Assembly (NCBI RefSeq): GCF_900114975.1
Contig: NZ_FOUU01000002.1
Coordinates: 232,649-296,648, forward strand
From: Thermodesulforhabdus norvegica
GTDB taxonomy: Bacteria > Desulfobacterota > Syntrophobacteria > Syntrophobacterales > Thermodesulforhabdaceae
Direction of reading: 5' to 3'
DNA: 64,000 bases
Numbering within the stretch: position 1 is the first letter of the stretch; each line of letters begins with the position of its first letter. A program made the translations under genes and the position numbers. Below, one piece after another: positions 51,246 through 59,952 of this stretch. The notes beneath the pieces were generated by a model. The model searched no databases, was not told where the DNA came from, and saw nothing but the letters and a program-made list of their open reading frames with translations.

Positions 51246-52781
51246 ATGTTTGAGAAGGAAGGAACAATTGAGGAATCCTTTGAAAGGCCGCTCCGTATTG
51301 CCATAATCGGAGGAGGGCGTCGGTGTCGGTCTCTTCTTGAGATGATCGATGCGGAACGCTTTCCCTGGCTGAACGCGGAGATCGTGGCCGTTGTTGACGG
51401 CAATGACCGGGCTGTTGGGATACAGCTTGCCAGAGAAAAGGGGATCTACACGACACCCGACCTTCAGGACCTGTACTCGATTCCAGATCTCGATCTGGTG
51501 CTGGATCTTACGGGAAAGGAAGAAGTCCTTAAAGAGTTTCTACAGCACGCCCCGCCGAAAATACAGGTTCTCGGTGCCACCATATCCCGGCTGTTCAGCG
51601 ATCTGATTCGTTTTCAGGAAGAGCAATTTTTCAGAGAGCGGCAGCTGGCCTTGATTGAGAACATCGCCGAGACCATGTTCTCGAGCATCAAAGACAGGGT
51701 CATTATAATGCGTCCCGATATGAAGGTTCTTGAGGCCAACAATGCCATGCTTGAGTGGATAGGCATGAAGAAGGACGACGTTGTGGGAAAGCCCTGTTAT
51801 CAGATTACCCATCGCCTTGCCGAGCCTTGTTATCAGCACGGCATCCATTGTCCCCTGAAGGAGTGCCTGACCACGGGAAGTGCGGGACATGCAATTCACG
51901 AGCACAGGGATCGTGATAATGCTACCAGGTATTGTGAGATAACCACCGTGCCTTTAAGAAATCCCAAAGGAAAAATCGAAGTCGTACTGGAAATCATTCG
52001 GGATATTACCGACGAACTGGAGAAGCGGGTCGAGCAGAAAACAAGGGCGCTGAAAAAGGACCTGGCCCGGCTCATACATGAAGACAAGATGATAGCTCTG
52101 GGAAAACTCGTTGCCAGTGCAGTCCACGAAATAAACAACCCCCTTTCGGGTATCCATGCCCTGGCAAGATTGATGCGCAAGCGTCTTGAAGAAGATAAAC
52201 CCCTTGATCCCGACGAAAAGGCCCAATTTTGCCATTACCTTCAGTTGATCGATCAGGAATCCGCCCGGTGCAGTACGATCGTTGGAAACCTTCTTTCCTT
52301 TTCGAGGCAGCAGAAGCTGGAGAAGACCTTTTTTAACGTAAATGAGCTGATACGCCGTGTGGTGGTTCTCAGCAAGCATAGAATGGAGCTACAGGGTATC
52401 TCTCTCGTGCTGGAACTCAAGGAATCTATACCCGAAGTTTACGGGGATCCGGGCCAGATTCAGCAATGTTTGATGAATCTGGTTTTCAATGCCGTTGAGG
52501 CAATGCCCGACGGAGGAACGCTGACGATAAAGACCGGATACGAGGAACATCGTGACCAGGTTCGGATAGACGTAATAGACACGGGTGTGGGGATTCCTCA
52601 GGAAGTTATTTCTCAGATCTTTGAACCTTTTTACACGACGAAGGAAAGAGACAAAGGCGTGGGCCTGGGCCTTTCTGTTGTCTACGGTATTATAAAGGAA
52701 CATCGGGGTAGCATATACGTGGTGAGCCAGATCGGGAAGGGTTCTGACTTCATTGTGCGCCTTCCCTGTAAAAAATATTGA
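51246..52781 (+). CDS. Histidine kinase with N-terminal Rossmann-like domain and Cys-rich PAS
   Basis: 511 residues, no TM. Residues 15-120 resemble an NAD(P)-binding Rossmann domain (RIAIIGGGRRCRSLLEMI, AEIVAVVDGND, DLDLVLDLTGKEEV); the third glycine of GxGxxG is not conserved. A PAS domain follows (about 140-265) with a Cys set (GKPCYQITH, EPCYQHGIHCPLKEC) typical of redox or metal-linked PAS domains in anaerobes. H294 ([13 protein letters not shown]) and a complete ATPase domain (NLVFNAVEAM, DTGVGIPQE, KGVGLGLSVVYG) end it. GGGGG eight bases before ATG 51246 decides the start. It is divergent from the Hdr operon and paired with the activator at 52799. Confidence 0.9.
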   Translation: MFEKEGTIEESFERPLRIAIIGGGRRCRSLLEMIDAERFPWLNAEIVAVVDGNDRAVGIQLAREKGIYTTPDLQDLYSIPDLDLVLDLTGKEEVLKEFLQHAPPKIQVLGATISRLFSDLIRFQEEQFFRERQLALIENIAETMFSSIKDRVIIMRPDMKVLEANNAMLEWIGMKKDDVVGKPCYQITHRLAEPCYQHGIHCPLKECLTTGSAGHAIHEHRDRDNATRYCEITTVPLRNPKGKIEVVLEIIRDITDELEKRVEQKTRALKKDLARLIHEDKMIALGKLVASAVHEINNPLSGIHALARLMRKRLEEDKPLDPDEKAQFCHYLQLIDQESARCSTIVGNLLSFSRQQKLEKTFFNVNELIRRVVVLSKHRMELQGISLVLELKESIPEVYGDPGQIQQCLMNLVFNAVEAMPDGGTLTIKTGYEEHRDQVRIDVIDTGVGIPQEVISQIFEPFYTTKERDKGVGLGLSVVYGIIKEHRGSIYVVSQIGKGSDFIVRLPCKKY

Positions 52782-52798
52782 TACGGGAAGAAGATATT

Positions 52799-54145
52799 AT
52801 GGCAAGAATCCGGATTCTCGTTGTGGATGACGAACTCATTGTAAGAGAGTCACTCGTTGGATGGCTGAAAAAAACCGGATACGACGTGGATGCCGCATCC
52901 GGTGGCGTTGAGGCCCTGAGCAGGCTCAACGAAACCGAGTATGATCTCGTGTTTCTCGACATTAAGATGCCCGACATGAGCGGCATTGAGGTATTGAAGC
53001 GGATCAGAGAGGTTAGTCCCGAAACCATGGTCGTGATGATCACCGCTTTTGGATCGGTTGATACGGCCGTTGAAGCGATGAAGCTGGGAGCTCACGACTA
53101 TCTTATGAAGCCCTTTGAACCCGAACATCTTCTCCTTCTGGTGGAGAAGCTCCTTCAGCAAAAACGCATCATAGAAGAAAACATCGTACTGAGGGAACAG
53201 ATCTCAAGGCGCATCCAGTACGAAGACCTGATAGGTGCTGCCCCCTGCATGCAGAAACTTTTCGAGGTTATCGAAGAGGTGGCCTCCGTTGACTCCCCCG
53301 TGCTTATACGGGGTGAAACGGGCACGGGAAAAGAGCTGGTTGCGAAGGCAATACATGCAAAAAGCCCACGGCGCTACGGGCCCTTTATCGCAATAAACTG
53401 CGGGGCCTTTTCTGAAAGCCTTCTGGAGTCCGAGTTATTCGGCCATGAGGCCGGAGCCTTCACGGGTGCCATAAAAACCAGGAAGGGAAGGCTTGAACTT
53501 GCTGACGGAGGCACCCTGTTCCTCGATGAAATAGGTGAAATTCCTCTGAAGATGCAGGTTGACCTTTTACGGGTGCTCGAGGAGAAACGTTTTCAGAGGG
53601 TGGGTGGAAGGAGTTACATTAACGTTGATTTCAGATGCATATCCGCAACGAATCGTAATCTGGAAGAGGAGATCCGGCGTGGTAATTTCAGGAAGGATCT
53701 GTACTTCAGGCTCAATGTAATCGACATCGAGGTTCCTCCTTTGCGGGAGAGAAAAGAGGATATATCTCTGCTGGCTGAGCACTTCCTCGCCAGATTCCGC
53801 CGTGAAACGAACAAACCCGTTACGGCAATATCGAGAGATGCCATACAGCTTCTGGAATCCTATGACTGGCCGGGGAACGTACGGGAGCTCGAGAATGCGA
53901 TAGAAAGGGCGGTGGTGCTTGCACGGGGCAGAATGTTAACTCGCCAGGACTTCGACTTTTTGCTTCGAGGTGGTGAGTTCAGAAATGAGGCCGATCAGTC
54001 TTTAAAAGCCGTGGAGAAGCGCCACATAGAAAAGGTGCTGAAAGAATGCGGCTGGAACATCAGTAAAGCGGCTCGAATCCTTGACATAAACAGAACAACC
54101 CTTCATCACAAAATAAAAAAATACGGGCTTACCCCGCCTGAGTGA
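52799..54145 (+). CDS. NtrC-family response regulator (receiver-AAA+-Fis)
   Basis: 448-residue sigma-54 activator: receiver (VVDDELIV, LVFLDIKMPDMSG, ITAFGS, DYLMKPF), AAA+ domain (GETGTGKE, AGAFTGAI, LFLDEIGEIP, FRKDLYFRLN) and Fis-type helix-turn-helix (CGWNISKAARILDINRTTLH). All motifs intact. I start it at ATG 52799; the earlier TTG at 52778 overlaps the kinase stop and has no ribosome site. Its closeness to the divergent sigma-54 Hdr promoter makes it the obvious activator of that operon. Confidence 0.95.
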   Translation: MARIRILVVDDELIVRESLVGWLKKTGYDVDAASGGVEALSRLNETEYDLVFLDIKMPDMSGIEVLKRIREVSPETMVVMITAFGSVDTAVEAMKLGAHDYLMKPFEPEHLLLLVEKLLQQKRIIEENIVLREQISRRIQYEDLIGAAPCMQKLFEVIEEVASVDSPVLIRGETGTGKELVAKAIHAKSPRRYGPFIAINCGAFSESLLESELFGHEAGAFTGAIKTRKGRLELADGGTLFLDEIGEIPLKMQVDLLRVLEEKRFQRVGGRSYINVDFRCISATNRNLEEEIRRGNFRKDLYFRLNVIDIEVPPLRERKEDISLLAEHFLARFRRETNKPVTAISRDAIQLLESYDWPGNVRELENAIERAVVLARGRMLTRQDFDFLLRGGEFRNEADQSLKAVEKRHIEKVLKECGWNISKAARILDINRTTLHHKIKKYGLTPPE

Positions 54146-54154
54146 ACTTGAAAA

Positions 54155-54727
54155 ATGGACGGAACGGAACAGAACAAAGCTCCCGTTGTGGTAGTGCCGC
54201 TGGGCACGGTGGGCAATCTTATCCCGAGGGTAGTTGCCGCTCATATTCAGGGGTATCTCAATGTGCCGGTTGATGTTAGCAAGGGTGTAGATCTCCCTGA
54301 AGATGCCTACATCGGCGACAGAAGGCAATACGATGCAGGGCTTCTCCTCAAGTTTCTACGCTCTCTTTACGTCGATTATCCTTGTGTCCTGGGTGTCGTA
54401 AGCGTTGATATATGCCTGCCGATATTTACCTATGTCTTTGGAGAAGCGGAATTGGGAGGGCGGGCCGCGGTGGTATCAACCTATCGGCTGGACAGGGACG
54501 TCCACGGTGGTCCTGTACCCCTGTCGCTCTTTTACGAGAGGCTTGCCAAGGTGACCCTGCACGAGATAGGTCACGTGTTTTCACTGTATCATTGCAATCA
54601 TCTGAGATGCCTCATGCAGTTCAGCTCGAGGCTGGAGTCCCTCGATGAAATACCGCTTGTCTTTTGCGATAGATGCAGGTTTTTATTGCAGCGCATAATG
54701 AAACGGGCAGAGAGGGATGAGAAATAA
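54155..54727 (+). CDS. amzA: Archaemetzincin-type zinc metallopeptidase
   Basis: 190 residues. The zinc motif HEIGHVFSLYHC is followed by a second, structural-zinc set (C-x4-CLM, then FCDRC), together the archaemetzincin signature HExxHxxGxxHC-x4-CxM-x17-CxxC. The usual Gly in the metzincin motif is Ser here. Known archaemetzincins are small soluble aminopeptidase-like enzymes with poorly defined roles. It starts nine bases after the activator gene stop but is probably functionally unrelated. Confidence 0.88.
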   Translation: MDGTEQNKAPVVVVPLGTVGNLIPRVVAAHIQGYLNVPVDVSKGVDLPEDAYIGDRRQYDAGLLLKFLRSLYVDYPCVLGVVSVDICLPIFTYVFGEAELGGRAAVVSTYRLDRDVHGGPVPLSLFYERLAKVTLHEIGHVFSLYHCNHLRCLMQFSSRLESLDEIPLVFCDRCRFLLQRIMKRAERDEK

Positions 54728-54792
54728 TCGTTCTTGATAATGTAGTTTGTGGTGGTGAGGTCCTTAAAAAAACGGGAAGTCGGAACGGTAGC

Positions 54793-56013
54793 GTGGAGTT
54801 GAAGGCTGATTTGGACAGGAGCAGCAAGGCCTTTATTCGCAGAGTAAAAAAACACATACGTGCCAGGGTCCACAGGATAGATGTCCTGGTTACGCCTCAC
54901 TGGAAGGAATTGTGCCGTCGTGAATTGGTGGATCTGGGTTTTGAGTGTGAAGATGCCGGTCCGTCGGTTCTGAGAACTCAGGGCCGCATCTGGGATGCCT
55001 ACAGGCTCTGTCTTAGACTTCGCACGGCAAGCCGGGTTGGTATATGTATTCCGGGATTTAAGTGTTTTCACGCCGATGGTCTGTACATGAAGGCACGGGA
55101 AATTCCCTGGGAACTCTGGATCAATCCGGAGATCCCGGTTCACTATTACTCCAACGTGGAGCGGTCGAAGATAAGGCATGAGGGGCTGGTGAGGGATACT
55201 TTGCACGCAGCAATTGCCGATAGGTTCAGGAGCTGCGGTGTGGTGTTCTGTGGGGAAGAGGAGGCTTTTGATGAGTCCAGAGAGCTGGAGAAGCCCAGAC
55301 AGAGGATATGGATTTCTGTGATCAGAAATCTTTGCTCCGTAAGGCTTGATATGACGGGAGCCCACTTGCATCAAAGGGGTTACAGGCTGTACCCCGGGCC
55401 GGCTCCACTCCGGGAGACGCTGGCTGCGGTCCTGCTGGAGCTTGCAGAATGGAACGGTGATATGCCTCTGGTTGACGGTATGACCGGTTCGGGAACCGTG
55501 GCCGTCGAAGCTGCTCTTAAGGCTTTGAAAATTCCGCCGGGCTTTTTCAGGTCTTTTCTGTTTGAGCTGTGGCCGTCTTTTCAGGAGGGTTTCTGGAAGC
55601 ATGAGAAGCGGGTTGCTCAAGCCGAGATGGCCCTGAACAGGGATATAAGAATAGTTGCGATCGACAGGAGCAGCGGCTACATAAGGCTTGCTAAGGAAAA
55701 TGCCCGTCGTGCCGGGGTTGAGGACAGGATAACCTGGATAAGGACGGACTTTTTCGGATGGACTCCGCAAAATGAAGGGCTCGAAAAGGGATTGCTCTTT
55801 TTAAACCCGCCTTACGGAAAGCGTATCACAACCGCGGTCACGGAAATGTACAGGAAGATTTTTGCCCATATCGATAAATATTACCGGGGATGGCGGGTTA
55901 TGATTATCCTGCCGGACAAAAATCTACTGAGCCTTTACAACCGTTCCCCTGTAACACTAACGAGGCTACCTCATGGTGGACTATGGATATACGCAGGCTT
56001 ATTCGAACTGTAA
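54793..56013 (+). CDS. RlmL-like rRNA (guanine-N2) methyltransferase
   Basis: 406 residues starting with GTG. The N-terminal part (IDVLVTPHWKELCRRELVDL) is a THUMP-containing RNA-binding region. The C-terminal part is a Rossmann methyltransferase with SAM motif VDGMTGSGTVAVEAAL, VAIDRSSGYIRLAKENARRA and the catalytic LNPPYGKRI of N6/N2 methylases. This is the RlmL/YcbY N-terminal half type, which modifies G2445 of 23S rRNA in E. coli. The gene overlaps the next one by 31 bases. No RlmK half is present. Confidence 0.85.
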   Translation: MELKADLDRSSKAFIRRVKKHIRARVHRIDVLVTPHWKELCRRELVDLGFECEDAGPSVLRTQGRIWDAYRLCLRLRTASRVGICIPGFKCFHADGLYMKAREIPWELWINPEIPVHYYSNVERSKIRHEGLVRDTLHAAIADRFRSCGVVFCGEEEAFDESRELEKPRQRIWISVIRNLCSVRLDMTGAHLHQRGYRLYPGPAPLRETLAAVLLELAEWNGDMPLVDGMTGSGTVAVEAALKALKIPPGFFRSFLFELWPSFQEGFWKHEKRVAQAEMALNRDIRIVAIDRSSGYIRLAKENARRAGVEDRITWIRTDFFGWTPQNEGLEKGLLFLNPPYGKRITTAVTEMYRKIFAHIDKYYRGWRVMIILPDKNLLSLYNRSPVTLTRLPHGGLWIYAGLFEL

Positions 56014-56840
56014 ACCCTCTTGATGGTGTTTTTGTAAACATGCCCTATCGTTATATAGACCGGTATCTCGATTTCGTTATCCAGAGCCGTCTCTGCGTTG
56101 AAATAGGGATACAGGCAGGAGATATGGATAGGGTTCCCCTTCAGGATTTTGTAAGGCTTTCGGATCTGCTTAAATATCACAAGGTGCCTTTTACTCTTCA
56201 CGGTCCTTTCTGGGATCTATGTGCCGGTAGTGTTGATCCCCTGATAAGGCATATATCTTATCTGAGGCTGAGCCGTTTTATGGACATAGCCCGGGAAATG
56301 TTACCTCTCCAGGTGGTTATCCATACCGGTTATGACCCGCGTCACCACAGGAGTCAGAGGAAGGAATGGATCGACCGGGCAATGCCGTGCTTTGAATCCG
56401 TGGCAAAACGTGCAGAAGACGGTGGATTCTTTCTTGCGATAGAAAACGTATGGGAAGAAGGTCCCGGGCTTCACAGGGAAATACTCGACAGACTGAACAG
56501 CCCTTATGTCGGCTTTTGCCTGGACACGGGCCATCAGAATTGTTTTTCCGGCTCCTCGCTCAAAACCTGGCTTGATGAGCTTCATGGTTATCTCAGAGAG
56601 ATTCACATTCACGACAACGGGGGTTTGAAAGACGATCATGCTCCCCCGGGATGCGGAACGGTAAATTTTGACCTGCTTTTTGATTTTCTCAGGACGAAAA
56701 AGCTGTTTCCGCTTCTTACCATGGAACCTCACAGTGATGAGGACTTTGTCAGATCCTGTGAGGCTCTTGGGAGAATTATGCCCTCTTCGTACTACGGGGA
56801 TTACAGGAAAAGGCTTGCGCAAATATCCGACAAATCTTAA
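55983..56840 (+). CDS. Sugar-phosphate isomerase/epimerase-like TIM-barrel protein
   Basis: 285 residues of the xylose-isomerase-like/AP-endonuclease-2 superfamily. Metal-binding strands are visible: FTLHGPFWDLC, VVIHTGYDPRHH, LAIENVWEEG, VGFCLDTGHQNCF, REIHIHDNGG and LTMEPHS. These residues normally hold two or three divalent metals. ATG 55983 lies inside the end of the methyltransferase gene and has GGTGG upstream. The substrate cannot be assigned from sequence. Confidence 0.85.
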   Translation: MDIRRLIRTVNPLDGVFVNMPYRYIDRYLDFVIQSRLCVEIGIQAGDMDRVPLQDFVRLSDLLKYHKVPFTLHGPFWDLCAGSVDPLIRHISYLRLSRFMDIAREMLPLQVVIHTGYDPRHHRSQRKEWIDRAMPCFESVAKRAEDGGFFLAIENVWEEGPGLHREILDRLNSPYVGFCLDTGHQNCFSGSSLKTWLDELHGYLREIHIHDNGGLKDDHAPPGCGTVNFDLLFDFLRTKKLFPLLTMEPHSDEDFVRSCEALGRIMPSSYYGDYRKRLAQISDKS

Positions 56841-56876
56841 AAAATAAAAGGCTTCTCATGCAAAAAGGAGAGTTCC

Positions 56877-57197
56877 ATGGCTATAGCCGAAGTAAGTGTT
56901 GTGCCTATAGGTACGGGTAGTACCAGCATAAGTGAGATCGTGGCCAGGGCCGTCAAAGTGGTTGAGTCTTCGGGGCTTTACTACGAGTTGACGCCAATGG
57001 GAACGATTATTGAGGGAAGCCTGGATGAAATTTTTGAGGTCGTTAAGAAAATGCACGAAAGCTGTTTTGTTGAAGGGGTAGCCCGGGTGCTTTCTCATGT
57101 GAGAATAGACGATCGGAGAGATAAAAGGGTACGTGCTGAGGAAAAGGTTATTTCAGTTAAAGAGAAGCTGGGAAATATGGAGGATCCAGGACCATGA
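56877..57197 (+). CDS. Thiamine-binding-type small protein (MTH1187/YqgV family)
   Basis: 106 residues with the ferredoxin-like fold of the MTH1187 family: AEVSVVPIGTGSTSISEIVA and YYELTPMGTIIEGSLDEIFE. Members bind thiamine or related small molecules and form tetramers. AAGGAG precedes the start, and its last codons overlap the khpA start (ATGA). Confidence 0.85.
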   Translation: MAIAEVSVVPIGTGSTSISEIVARAVKVVESSGLYYELTPMGTIIEGSLDEIFEVVKKMHESCFVEGVARVLSHVRIDDRRDKRVRAEEKVISVKEKLGNMEDPGP

Positions 57198-57448
57198 GTG
57201 AACCTCTGAGTAAGAAAATTAAGAGCCTTGCCGAATATCTTGTGAAGTCTCTTGTTACCAGACCCGAGGAGGTACTTCTTGCAGCCCGGGAGAATGAGAA
57301 AACCATACTTATGGAATTGAAAGTGGCACCGGAAGACCTTGGCCGTATAATAGGAAAAGAGGGACATACAATCAACGCAATCAGGACGGTTCTGCAGGCT
57401 GTTGCCGCCAGTCATGGCAAGAAAATCCAGCTGGACGTTCTGGGTTAA
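57194..57448 (+). CDS. khpA: KH-domain RNA-binding protein KhpA
   Basis: 84-residue single KH-domain protein with the GxxG loop RIIGKEGHTINAIRTVLQA. KhpA proteins bind RNA broadly and often act with KhpB/Jag. In many bacteria the gene lies next to rpsP; here it sits between a thiamine-binding-type gene and a Lon-like protease. Confidence 0.9.
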   Translation: MSEPLSKKIKSLAEYLVKSLVTRPEEVLLAARENEKTILMELKVAPEDLGRIIGKEGHTINAIRTVLQAVAASHGKKIQLDVLG

Positions 57449-57463
57449 GACGGGGGGAGTGAT

Positions 57464-59932
57464 ATGGTACGGAGGCATGAAGAGCTGTCGCCATCGGAAC
57501 TGCGGGCACATGTCGATATATCTAACCTGCCTTTTGATACAACGGCAGACCTTATCGGAGACGTCCAGCCCGTTTTAGGGCAGGAAAGGGCAATTGATGC
57601 GATCCTTTTCGGCATGGGCATGAAGGCCGATGGATACAATATTTTTGTAGCAGGTCCTCCTAAAACGGGACTAACCTATATAGCGAAGACTTTCCTGGAA
57701 GAGCAGGCCAGAAAGGAACCAACCCCTCCCGACTGGTGCTATGTTTACAACTTTAAGGAGCCCGATCGCCCGAAAGCCATAAAGCTGTCTCCCGGTAAGG
57801 GGAAAGAGCTTAAAAAGGACATGCACGAATTCATCCAGACCCTTCAGCAGAAGGTGCCGGAGGTTTTTGACAGCGACGATTACCGCGCCAAGGAAAAAGA
57901 ACTTCAGCAGGCTTTTGAAAAGATCAGGCGGGAGATAATCGAGGAGCTTTCGGAACACGCCCGTCAGGAAGGTTTCATACTTCAGTTTTCCCAGGTGGGA
58001 ATGGTTATCATACCGGCAGGCCCCGATGGACAACCTTTGTCTCAGGAAGACCTTGCACAATTGAGCGAAGAGGAGAAGAAGGAGCTCCGAAGGAAAAGCG
58101 ATGAACTCCATGAAAAGATGAAAGAGGCTATTAAAAAAATCCGTGAAGTAGAGGAAAACTTCAGACAAAAGAGAAATAAGCTGGATAGTGAAATAGCCCT
58201 CTTTGTTGTAGGGCAACTTATGGAAACCTACATGGAAAAGTATAAGGACGAACCCGATGTAATCGATTACCTTAAGTCCGTCCAGGAAGATATTCTTGAG
58301 AATATAGACGATTTTAAGAAAAAACCCGAAGAACAGCAACAGCCTCAGTTGCCTCATGTACCGGTACCTCAAAGAGACGGAATGATAAAGCGATATGATG
58401 TGAATGTCTTCATCGACAATTCGGAACTTCAGGGTGCTCCTGTAATTATCGAGTCAAATCCCGCATACCCGAATCTCTTCGGCACGATAGAGAGACAGGC
58501 CTGGTTCGGCGCCCTTTTTACGGATTTCACCATGATTAAGCCAGGTGCTCTGCACAAGGCCAACGGCGGTTACCTGGTGATGAAGGCACTGGATCTGCTC
58601 AAGTGGTACATATCCTGGGAAGCTCTTAAGAGGGCCCTTCGAGACAAGGAGATAAAAATTGAAGATCTCGGCGAGCTTTACGGTCTCTTCAGTACGAGAA
58701 CGATAAGGCCGGAACCAATCCCGCTGAACGTAAAGATTGTACTGACCGGTGATCCCTGGCTGTACGAACTTCTTTACATTTACGACGACAAATTCCAGAA
58801 GCTCTTCAAGGTGAAGGCCCATCTTGATGACCGCATGGATCGAAACGATGATAACGTAGTTAAATGCGCACGGCTGGTTGCCAGATTCTGCGAAGAGAAC
58901 GGTTGCCGGCATATGGATAAAAAAGGCTTTGCCCGGCTTATTGAGTACAGCATGGAAAAAACCGAAGATCGGGAGAAGCTTTCCCTTGAAATCGGAGATA
59001 TCGGCGACCTGATAAGAGAGGCAAACTACTTTGCAAGCCTGGATAATGCGACCTTTATAAGTGATGAGCACGTCGACAGGGCAGTGGAGAAGCGAATCTA
59101 CCGTTCCAACCTGATTGAGGAAAAGGTTAAGGAACTCGTAGCCAAGGACATTTTCTGGGTTGAAACCGATGGATGGAAGGTGGGACAGGTCAACGGCCTG
59201 TCCATCTTGATGACGGGAGACCATGAATTCGGAAAGCCCAACAGAATAACGGCAACGGTTTCTGTGGGTAGAGAAGGCGTAATAGCGATTGAGAGAGAAT
59301 CCCAGTTAAGCGGTCGAATTCATACAAAAGGTGTTATGATACTGACCAGCTTCTTGAAAGAGCGCTTTGCCCATAACAAACCCATTTCCCTTACTGCGAC
59401 ACTGTGTTTCGAGCAAAGCTACGGTATGGTGGAGGGGGACAGCGCTTCCAGCACGGAACTTTATGCCCTGCTCAGTGCGATTGCTCAGGTACCGATCTAT
59501 CAGGGTATTGCGGTGACGGGATCGGTTAGTCAGAAAGGAGAAATTCAACCCGTGGGCGGCGTAACCCGCAAGATCGAAGCCTTTTTCGATATTTGCAAGC
59601 ACAAGGGATTGAACGGAAAACAGGGGGTAATAATTCCCAAAAAGAATGTGAATAACCTCATGCTGAAGAAAGAGGTGATCGAGGCTGTAGAAAAAGGCCT
59701 GTTTCACATATGGCCGATTAGCACAATTGAGGAAGGGATTGAAATTCTTACCGGTATGGAAGCAGGGAAATTGCAGGAAGATGGCACGTATCCGGAGGGA
59801 ACGTTCTTCAGGAAGGTGGACGACAGGCTCCGTGAAATAGCAGAGATCGTGAAGAAGTTTGCCAAAGAGGAAGAAGAAAAGAAGTCCAGACAGGAGACCG
59901 ACGGTGGTGGTTGCCCTGCCTGTGGTTCTTAA
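57464..59932 (+). CDS. Lon-like ATP-dependent protease (AAA_32 type) with unusual Walker A
   Basis: 822 residues. The N-terminal AAA region is split by a long coiled coil (about 115-300). The proteolytic S16 domain has the catalytic Ser in VEGDSASSTELYALLSA and Lys in VGGVTRKIEAFFDICKH, so it should be an active Ser-Lys protease. The P-loop reads VAGPPKTGLTYIAK, without the classic GK[ST] order; relatives of this family often have GPPGTGRT. LSGRIHTKGVMILTSFL and a Cys pair at the extreme C-terminus (CPACGS) are also seen. It lies 15 bases after khpA. Confidence 0.9.
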   Translation: MVRRHEELSPSELRAHVDISNLPFDTTADLIGDVQPVLGQERAIDAILFGMGMKADGYNIFVAGPPKTGLTYIAKTFLEEQARKEPTPPDWCYVYNFKEPDRPKAIKLSPGKGKELKKDMHEFIQTLQQKVPEVFDSDDYRAKEKELQQAFEKIRREIIEELSEHARQEGFILQFSQVGMVIIPAGPDGQPLSQEDLAQLSEEEKKELRRKSDELHEKMKEAIKKIREVEENFRQKRNKLDSEIALFVVGQLMETYMEKYKDEPDVIDYLKSVQEDILENIDDFKKKPEEQQQPQLPHVPVPQRDGMIKRYDVNVFIDNSELQGAPVIIESNPAYPNLFGTIERQAWFGALFTDFTMIKPGALHKANGGYLVMKALDLLKWYISWEALKRALRDKEIKIEDLGELYGLFSTRTIRPEPIPLNVKIVLTGDPWLYELLYIYDDKFQKLFKVKAHLDDRMDRNDDNVVKCARLVARFCEENGCRHMDKKGFARLIEYSMEKTEDREKLSLEIGDIGDLIREANYFASLDNATFISDEHVDRAVEKRIYRSNLIEEKVKELVAKDIFWVETDGWKVGQVNGLSILMTGDHEFGKPNRITATVSVGREGVIAIERESQLSGRIHTKGVMILTSFLKERFAHNKPISLTATLCFEQSYGMVEGDSASSTELYALLSAIAQVPIYQGIAVTGSVSQKGEIQPVGGVTRKIEAFFDICKHKGLNGKQGVIIPKKNVNNLMLKKEVIEAVEKGLFHIWPISTIEEGIEILTGMEAGKLQEDGTYPEGTFFRKVDDRLREIAEIVKKFAKEEEEKKSRQETDGGGCPACGS

Positions 59933-59952
59933 AAGCTCGGTTAAGGATTTTC

